From positions 3,534,001 to 3,598,000 of the forward strand of contig NZ_SNWA01000001.1 in NCBI RefSeq assembly GCF_004361815.1: a stretch of DNA of 64,000 nucleotides. The letters run 5' to 3'. The translations under genes and the position numbers were made by a program. Each line of letters begins with the position of its first letter. Position 1 is the first letter of the stretch. The notes below the pieces were generated by a model. It was not told where the DNA came from. It ran no database searches and worked only from the letters and a program-made list of their open reading frames with translations. Below are positions 58,628 to 64,000 of the stretch, piece by piece. Source of the stretch: Paraburkholderia sp. BL10I2N1. Lineage in GTDB: Bacteria; Pseudomonadota; Gammaproteobacteria; Burkholderiales; Burkholderiaceae.

Positions 58628-58920
58628 TCACGGCGTTCGCTTGCTGCTTGCGAGCCATTCGTCGCGCAGTCTGTTTTTCAGTATTTTTCCTACTCCAGAT
58701 AGCGGCAGTGGCTCGGTGCGGATCTCATATCTGCGTGGCACCTTGTAGCCTGCAATGTGGGCTCTGCAGTGGGCGTCCAGTTCCGCAGGGGTTGCGACGT
58801 AGTCGGGTTTGATGACGATAACGGCATGCACACGCTCACCCCAACGCTCATCCGGCACCCCGATCACTGCGCATTGGCTTACCGCCGGGTGCATGCTCAA
58901 GCCTATTTCAAATTCCGAGT
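58628..58920 (-). pseudogene. Acyl-CoA synthetase C-terminal fragment
   Basis: Reads EIGLSMHPAVSQCAVIGVPD, ERWGERVHAVIVIKPDY, AHCRAHIAGYKVPRRYEIRT and LPLSGVGKILKNRLRDEW: the C-terminal domain of AMP-forming ligases with its catalytic Lys. The upstream 80% is missing, cut at the ISL3-type element. The original gene lay on the minus strand. Confidence 0.7.
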
Positions 58921-60314
58921 GGCTGGTTTGGCGGGTCAAGTACGGGCGTCAGCCCGGCGAAGCGAATACTTGACGCGCGTTGAAGAAGTAAGCTGGGACA
59001 GGGCTGGTTGCGGCAGAATGCGGCAACCAGCCCTGCAAGACAACGTGAACCGATGAACCAGACCCAACTGTTTGAAGCCGCCTTGGGAATCAAGGCCCCG
59101 TGGTACGTGCAAGGCGTCGATTTCGATGCCGCGCGGCGTGAACTGACCATTGCCGTGGACTTTGTCGCGGGTACGCGCTTTCCCTATCCCGGCGTCGCGG
59201 GCGAGCATCCGGCTCACGACACCCAGATCAAGCGGCTGCGCCACCTCAACTTCTTTCAGCACGAGTGCTATCTGGAGGTTCGGGTGCCGCGGGTGCGTCT
59301 GCCGGACGGCTCGGTGCGCCTGGTCGAACCCGACTGGATAGGCAAGCTGGACGGCTTCACGCTGCTGTTTGAAGCGCTCGTGCTGACGCTGTGCCGGGAG
59401 ATGACATTTGCCGCGGTGGCCCGCGTGGTGAACCTGTCGTGGCATCGGGTGAAGGCCATCTGTGACCGTTACGTGGACCTGGCCGTGGCCGCGACCGACC
59501 TGTCCGAAGTTACCGCGGTGGCCATTGACGAAACGTCGGCCCGACGTGGGCAGGACTATATCTCGCTGGTCGCCGACATGGACGCAAGGCGCGTGGTCTT
59601 CGTCACGCCAGGCAAGGATGCCGGCGTTGTCGAACGCTTTGCCCGGCACCTGGAGGAACATAATGCCACGCCTGCACAGATCGAATCGGTCAGCATCGAC
59701 ATGTCGGCTGCCTTCATCAAGGGCGTGGACGAACACCTGCCCGACGCGCGTGTGACCTTCGACAAGTTTCATGTCGTGGCGCATGCGTCCAAAGCGCTTG
59801 ATGGTGTGCGCCGCGCGCAGCAGAAAACCGATCCCTCGCTGAAGGGCATGCGCTGGTCGCTGCTCAAGGATGCCGAGAAACTCGATCTCGCGCAACTGAC
59901 CGATCTCGAGGCGCTGATCAGCCAGTACGCCACCAACCGCACGGCCCGAGCGTGGATGTACCGCGAGCAACTGCGCGAGATTCTCGATCGCAAACAGATC
60001 CACGTCGTCTCCAAAATGCTGCGCCGGTGGTGCGGCAACGTCATGCGTTCCAAGGTCGAGCCCATGAAGGACGTCGCGCGCATGATCCGTCGTCATTTCG
60101 ACGGCATCATCGCGTGGGCGCAGACACGCCAGACCAATGGATTCATTGAGGCGATCAACGGCCTGTTTCAGGCCGCCAAGCGCAAGGCACGGGGATACGC
60201 CAGCTTCAAGACCATGCGCACCGTGCTGTTTCTCATCGCGGGCAAACTCGACTTCTCAGCACTCAATCCGCATGCCTCGTGAGCCGCATTACCCACTGCG
60301 CTTTTAAAAGAGCC
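58921..60314 (+). mobile_element. ISL3-family insertion sequence
   Basis: Boundaries are taken from GGCTGGTTT at the left and the complement GGCTCTTTT at the right, weak inverted repeats as is common for ISL3. No target duplication is visible because the right flank is another IS. Carries one transposase. Confidence 0.65.
59053..60282 (+). CDS. ISL3-family transposase
   Basis: 409 residues from MNQTQLFEAALGIKAPWYVQ. An N-terminal domain (VDFDAARRELTIAVDF), HTH-like VARVVNLSWHRVKAICDRYV, DDE core: Asp in VAIDETSARRG, Asp in VSIDMSAAFIKG, Glu in TNGFIEAINGLFQ, and the C-terminal KRKARGYASFKTMRTVLFLI. Intact. Confidence 0.85.
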   Translation: MNQTQLFEAALGIKAPWYVQGVDFDAARRELTIAVDFVAGTRFPYPGVAGEHPAHDTQIKRLRHLNFFQHECYLEVRVPRVRLPDGSVRLVEPDWIGKLDGFTLLFEALVLTLCREMTFAAVARVVNLSWHRVKAICDRYVDLAVAATDLSEVTAVAIDETSARRGQDYISLVADMDARRVVFVTPGKDAGVVERFARHLEEHNATPAQIESVSIDMSAAFIKGVDEHLPDARVTFDKFHVVAHASKALDGVRRAQQKTDPSLKGMRWSLLKDAEKLDLAQLTDLEALISQYATNRTARAWMYREQLREILDRKQIHVVSKMLRRWCGNVMRSKVEPMKDVARMIRRHFDGIIAWAQTRQTNGFIEAINGLFQAAKRKARGYASFKTMRTVLFLIAGKLDFSALNPHAS

Positions 60315-60344
60315 AAAAAATCCTGGACTACCTGGAGGTAGTTC

Positions 60345-61139
60345 ATGTTCTCATACGAAGATCGCATTCGAGCGGTCCGACTCTACTTGAAGCTGGGCAA
60401 GCGCCTTGGGGCCACCATCAGGCAATTGGGCTACCCAACAAAGAATTCTCTCAAAGCCTGGCATCGCGAATACGAACGGTGCCATGATCTACGGGCTGGC
60501 TATGTCCGTTCTAGACCGAGGTATTCGGCTGAACAGAAGAAGGTGGCCGTCGATCATTATTTGAGTCATGACCGCTGTGCTGCCGCAACCTTGAGGGCTT
60601 TGGGCTATCCGAGTCGCGAGACGCTTACAGCCTGGATCGAAGAACTATGCCCTGAAATCAGAAAACGTATCGTCGGCAGAGCAACTGGTAGTGTTCCAAA
60701 ATCACAAAAAGTGAAGCAGGCGGCGGTCATCGAGCTGTGCACCAGAGAGCAAAGCGCGCGCGTGGTTGCCGAGAAAACAGGCGTGAGTAGGCCGACGCTG
60801 TATAACTGGAAGAACCAGCTACTCGGTCGGGAGGTTCCAGCATCCATGAAACGCAAAAAGAAGCCAGCGCCGGACCATGAGCGTGCGGAACTGGAACAGC
60901 AGGTCGAATCGCTTCGACGCGACATCCGGCAGTTGCAGCTTGAGCACGATATCCTGAAGAAGGCGAACGAACTGATAAAAAAAGGAATGGGCATCGACCC
61001 GCAACTCCTGAGCAACCGGGAGAAGACGATGCTGGTTGATGCCCTGAAACAGGCCTATGCGTTGCCGGAGCTTTTTAGCCGCCTTAAGCCTTGCCCGCAG
61101 TTCCTACTTCTATCACCGTGCACGTCTGTTGGTTGCTGA
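60345..61139 (+). CDS. IS3-family orfA (long, two HTH domains)
   Basis: 264 residues from MFSYEDRIRAVRLYLKLGKR. Two HTH modules (TIRQLGYPTKNSLKAWHREY; ARVVAEKTGVSRPTLYNWKN) and a coiled coil (ELEQQVESLRRDIRQLQLEH, DILKKANELIKKGMG). It overlaps orfB by 83 bases, so a -1 frameshift around GAGCTTTTTAGCC probably makes the fusion. Different from the 1390-bp IS3-like element at 46151. Confidence 0.7.
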   Translation: MFSYEDRIRAVRLYLKLGKRLGATIRQLGYPTKNSLKAWHREYERCHDLRAGYVRSRPRYSAEQKKVAVDHYLSHDRCAAATLRALGYPSRETLTAWIEELCPEIRKRIVGRATGSVPKSQKVKQAAVIELCTREQSARVVAEKTGVSRPTLYNWKNQLLGREVPASMKRKKKPAPDHERAELEQQVESLRRDIRQLQLEHDILKKANELIKKGMGIDPQLLSNREKTMLVDALKQAYALPELFSRLKPCPQFLLLSPCTSVGC

Positions 61140-61551
61140 TAGGCATTCTGGCGCGCGTCGCATGATTGCAGACATCTTCGAACTCAATCACCGTTGCTAC
61201 GGATATCGCCGAATCCGCGCGGCATTGGGCAGGCAGCAGATCTTCATCTCAGAGAAGGTCGTGCGACGTTTGATGCGACAGGAAGGTCTGGCCGCTGCCA
61301 CGAACAGGCGACGTCGCTACGGCTCCTATCGCGGAGAAATAAGCCCCGCGCCGGAGAACATCATCAATCGTGACTTCTGTGCCGCCGCTCCGAATCAAAA
61401 ATGGCTTACCGACATTACCGAATTCCAGATCCCGGCCGGCAAGGTTTATCTGTCGCCGGTGATCGACTGCTTCGACGGTCTCGTTGTGAGCTGGTCAATC
61501 GGCACGCGGCCGGATGCCGAGCTCGTCAATACCATGCTGGATTGGCACTGA
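61057..61551 (+). pseudogene. IS3-family orfB, truncated
   Basis: Contains SLARSSYFYHRARLLVADRH, CYGYRRIRAALGRQQIFISE and the first two DDE regions (WLTDITEFQIPAGKVYLSPV, IDCFDGLVVSWSIGTRPDAE). It stops at LVNTMLDWH, losing the last third with the catalytic Glu. The junction lies near 61551, where other sequence begins. Confidence 0.65.
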
Positions 61552-61556
61552 GCCGG

Positions 61557-61818
61557 TTTTTTTGTCATAGAGTAAGGCACGTCGATTGGCGTTGTTCGAA
61601 AAAAAGCGCCCGGTGCCCCAGATAATTCGTACAACGCTTTGGTCTGGCCGCCCGTTGCTTTCACAATCGTGCTGTCGGCGTAGCTGCCGACGCCCCCACG
61701 GTACGGTCCGCTCTGCACATAGTAAGCGGCGGTGCGGCGCCTCCAGACCCGCCCCAGCCTCTTGTTGCATAACACGTGACTTGGCAGCTGTTCGAGTTCG
61801 CGCCCGGCTACGCCCCGA
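61557..61818. other. Unassigned segment between IS3 and the katG fragment
   Basis: On the minus strand a frame reads AYYVQSGPYRGGVGSYADST and ALYELSGAPGAFFRTTPIDV, which looks like real protein, but I do not recognise it. It may be another truncated gene. Confidence 0.3.
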
Positions 61819-61977
61819 TTAGTTTTTGTGTGTAGCGAAGACGACCTTTTGGGAGTGTTGGCACAGCAGGTCAACGCGTTGCTCGTTGGGCCACCAATCC
61901 CGGTTCGTAATGATGCGACAAGCAGCTTGCGTGGCAGAGTCGCTGCCCGAAAACGGGCATTTGGCTTCGGCTGACAT
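61819..61977 (-). pseudogene. katG: Catalase-peroxidase KatG, N-terminal remnant
   Basis: [19 protein letters not shown] then [20 protein letters not shown], the characteristic KatG start (M-S-x-[19 protein letters not shown]). It is cut after about 50 residues, far short of the 720 needed. Confidence 0.7.
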
Positions 61978-62075
61978 CGTTCTCTCACTTAGGTTGCGGT
62001 CGCTCACGGGCCGTGCGAGCAGTGATAGAACGATGCTGGCACGGGTAATCAGGGCTCATTCTCTTGACATCGACA

Positions 62076-62091
62076 TTTCCTTTGAAGGAAA
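62076..62091. promoter_or_regulatory. Inverted repeat upstream of the SDR at 62259
   Basis: TTTCCTT-TG-AAGGAAA is a perfect 7+7 repeat. IclR regulators often bind such T/A-edged palindromes, and an IclR gene lies downstream. TTGACA at 62064 may be part of a promoter. Confidence 0.4.
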
Positions 62092-62258
62092 ATGGTTTCT
62101 GTAATATGGACTATTTAATAGCAAAGGGTTAACCCTAGCATACCGTTATAACGAGTCTTGATGGATCTGCTCGGACGTTACGGCTTTCTACATAACCCCA
62201 AGTGCACACGTCGACGTTTCTCAACTCATCGCGAATTGAATCTTGGAGGGCAAGGCGC

Positions 62259-63026
62259 ATGGAACGTGTTCTTGACGGAAAAGCCATTATCATCACCGGC
62301 GGGGGCGGGGGTATCGGTCGAGCTGCAGCGCTAGGATGCGCGGTTGCCGGGGCCCGCGTCGTCGTAGCCGATGTCGGCAAAGCAGCTGGCGAGGCCACCA
62401 TATCGCTGATTCGAGAGCAAGGCGGGGAGGCTGTTTTCGTCGCAGTCGACGTTGCGGACGAAACGCAGGTCGAGAGGCTGGTGGCGACGGCTATCGAAGA
62501 ATTTGGCCGGCTAGACGGGGCGTTCAACAACGCCGGACTTTCACAAACGAACGTGCCGTTGCATGAGCTAACGGTCGCTCAATGGCGGAAGGTCCAAGGC
62601 GTCAATTATGACGGCGTGTTCTTTTGCATGAAACACGAGATCCGCGCAATGTTGGAGGGCGGAGGTGGATCGATTGTCAACGTTTCATCGTCGCTCGGGC
62701 GCGTATCGGTGCCTCTCGCGGCTGAATATTGCGGCTCGAAAGCAGGAGTGCTCGGACTAACTCGCGCAGCCGCAGTCGACTACGGGAAAAAGAGTATTCG
62801 CGTTAATGCCATTCTTCCGGGTGTGACCAAGACGCCGATGGTTAGCTCCCTCGTTTCAAACCCGCAGTTCGCCGAGTTGCTGCCGAGAATCGAGGCCCGT
62901 CACGCGATGGGACGGCTAGGGATGCCGGAAGAAATCGCGGCAGCTGCTGTGTGGTTATTGTCCGATCAGGCGTCGTTTGTCACCGGCGCCGAACTAGCTG
63001 TGGACGGTGGATACCTCGCCATGTGA
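62259..63026 (+). CDS. SDR-family oxidoreductase
   Basis: 255 residues from MERVLDGKAIIITGGGGGIG with TTGGAGGGCAAGG upstream. TGGGGGIG Rossmann motif, NNAGLSQ, Ser in NVSSSLG, Tyr157 and Lys161 in YCGSK, and end SFVTGAELAVDGGYLAM. Classical SDR; the substrate is unknown. Convergent with the IclR gene, with the palindrome at 62076 upstream, so IclR control is likely. Confidence 0.85.
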   Translation: MERVLDGKAIIITGGGGGIGRAAALGCAVAGARVVVADVGKAAGEATISLIREQGGEAVFVAVDVADETQVERLVATAIEEFGRLDGAFNNAGLSQTNVPLHELTVAQWRKVQGVNYDGVFFCMKHEIRAMLEGGGGSIVNVSSSLGRVSVPLAAEYCGSKAGVLGLTRAAAVDYGKKSIRVNAILPGVTKTPMVSSLVSNPQFAELLPRIEARHAMGRLGMPEEIAAAAVWLLSDQASFVTGAELAVDGGYLAM

Positions 63027-63113
63027 CCGGAGCAAACCGGCCCGCGTCCACAATCGGACGGGGCCGTGTGCTGGTCCGTGGAACGGCTGAACCGGCCAAC
63101 GGTCGCGACCAAT

Positions 63114-63974
63114 TCACGACACAAGACTTTTCGAGATGCGTTCAGCGCCTGCAATGACGAGTTCAGACAGGCGCTTAAGCTGTCGCGCGTTCGTTCGTGT
63201 AATCGGAGACGCAATGCCTAAGGCGGCTACCGCTCCTCGAGTCGGATGACGTATGGCCGCTGCCACAGAGCACACGCCGGACTGGCTTTCTTCCATATTC
63301 GTGGCGTAGCCACAACCGCGAACATTATCCAGGGCCTCTTCCAGATCCAGCCATTGCGTTATCGTCGTGGGAGTGAAGGACGGGAGAGGATCGCGAGGAT
63401 ACAGGGCACGCACGCGCTCGGGCGGCAGTTCCGCGAGAAGTGCTTTGCCAGCACTGGACGCGTACGCGGCGAACACATCGCCAACTGGCACTCCCACCTT
63501 GAGAGCCTGGTTGCTCTCGATGCCATCGACGTATCGGATCTTGCCTTCCTCCAAAACGGCAAGCAGTAAGCTTTCGCCTGTCTCGGCTGCAAGCTCCTCG
63601 ATTACGGGGCGGGCCACCGCCCTGACGTCCAGTCGCTGAACTGCAGCCAGACCGACTTCCATCAGTGCATTGCCCGGCATGTAGACTCGCGAGACTGGAT
63701 CCTGCGTCACGAAGCCGTGATATACCAGCATGGCTAACAGCCGATGGACGGTGGAGTGGCCGAGACCGAGCTCATTTTTCGCGTCGGAAAGCCTGATTTG
63801 ACTCGAATGGCGGAACATCAGGAGCAGTCGCAACACGTTGTTCACCGACTCCAGCATGTAACGCGGCGCGGGCGATTGCGAATCTGTCGCGCTTTCAGGT
63901 GATGCCGTTTCGCTTTCCACCTCTGCCGTTGCGCTCTTCTTCGCAGCAGAAATGTTGTCGTCTCCCGGCTTCAC
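63114..63974 (-). CDS. IclR-family transcriptional regulator
   Basis: 286 residues. An N-terminal Ser/Thr/Glu-rich extension of about 35 residues is unusual. HTH: IRLSDAKNELGLGHSTVHRL then LAMLVYHGFVTQDP; effector domain with ALMEVGLAAVQRLDVRAVAR, GVPVGDVFAAYASSAGKALL and NMEESQSGVCSVAAAIRHPT, as usual for IclR ligand-binding domains. Such proteins control ring-degradation and sugar-acid genes. Confidence 0.85.
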   Translation of the reverse strand: MKPGDDNISAAKKSATAEVESETASPESATDSQSPAPRYMLESVNNVLRLLLMFRHSSQIRLSDAKNELGLGHSTVHRLLAMLVYHGFVTQDPVSRVYMPGNALMEVGLAAVQRLDVRAVARPVIEELAAETGESLLLAVLEEGKIRYVDGIESNQALKVGVPVGDVFAAYASSAGKALLAELPPERVRALYPRDPLPSFTPTTITQWLDLEEALDNVRGCGYATNMEESQSGVCSVAAAIRHPTRGAVAALGIASPITRTNARQLKRLSELVIAGAERISKSLVS

Positions 63975-64000
63975 TCTTTTCTCTCTTTTGGTGTCTGGCA

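Noticed and set aside
58936..60096. 386-codon frame opposite the ISL3 transposase
   Set aside because: Composition is His/Gln/Arg-rich as expected of an antisense shadow; the plus-strand transposase has clear DDE motifs.

Overview
The window is GC-rich proteobacterial DNA. Gene content (hipBA, PrpE-type ligase, a DUF3701-type integrase, many TetR/LysR/HxlR/IclR/AraC regulators, meta-pathway type outer-membrane protein, abundant IS630/IS3/IS4/ISL3 elements) and GGAG(AC) ribosome binding sites suggest a Burkholderiales accessory replicon or genomic island (Burkholderia/Paraburkholderia/Caballeronia type). That assignment is inference from content only. Layout: 1-1.6 kb, the hipB-hipA toxin-antitoxin operon, cut by the window edge; 2-7 kb, an SDR, a histidine-rich repeat protein and a graveyard holding a decayed integrase, a DUF1488 gene and an EthD gene; 7-12 kb, a TetR-controlled alpha/beta hydrolase, a propionate-CoA-ligase-like enzyme and an SDR; 12.5-36.7 kb, a catabolic supercluster; 37-39 kb, a divergent SDR/LysR pair; 39-52 kb, an insertion-sequence zone with two inverted IS630 copies, two IS3-like copies and a nested IS4, in which a tannase gene has been cut in three, together with an acyl-CoA ligase/nitroreductase operon; 52.5-56 kb, a thiolase plus SDR beta-oxidation pair facing an AraC regulator; 56-58.3 kb, a frameshifted GH3 beta-glucosidase; 58.6-62 kb, ISL3 and IS3 elements with truncated acyl-CoA ligase and katG remnants; 62-64 kb, an SDR and a convergent IclR regulator. 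The supercluster repeats a small set of families: alpha/beta hydrolases whose motif reads (H)xxxxxDxWDP (five copies, one frameshifted and one cut), long OYE-type NADH:flavin oxidoreductases (three, one degraded, plus one NemA-type), two cholesterol-oxidase-like GMC flavoproteins with a CxxCxxCxxxC motif, SCP2-type lipid carrier proteins (one complete, one fused remnant), medium-chain reductases (three, plus one remnant), SDRs and a FadD-type CoA ligase. An HxlR regulator with an SCP2-like C-terminal half sits in the middle. Together with two outer-membrane proteins (MetA-type and OmpW), this reads as uptake, oxidation, double-bond reduction, hydrolysis and CoA activation of a hydrophobic cyclic compound (sterol- or terpenoid-like). 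The substrate cannot be read from the sequence. Single-base frameshifts recur (OmpW, FadD, one hydrolase, GH3, DUF1488, integrase), so either the region is decaying or the assembly has unpolished indels; reads would decide. No rRNA, tRNA or CRISPR was seen.
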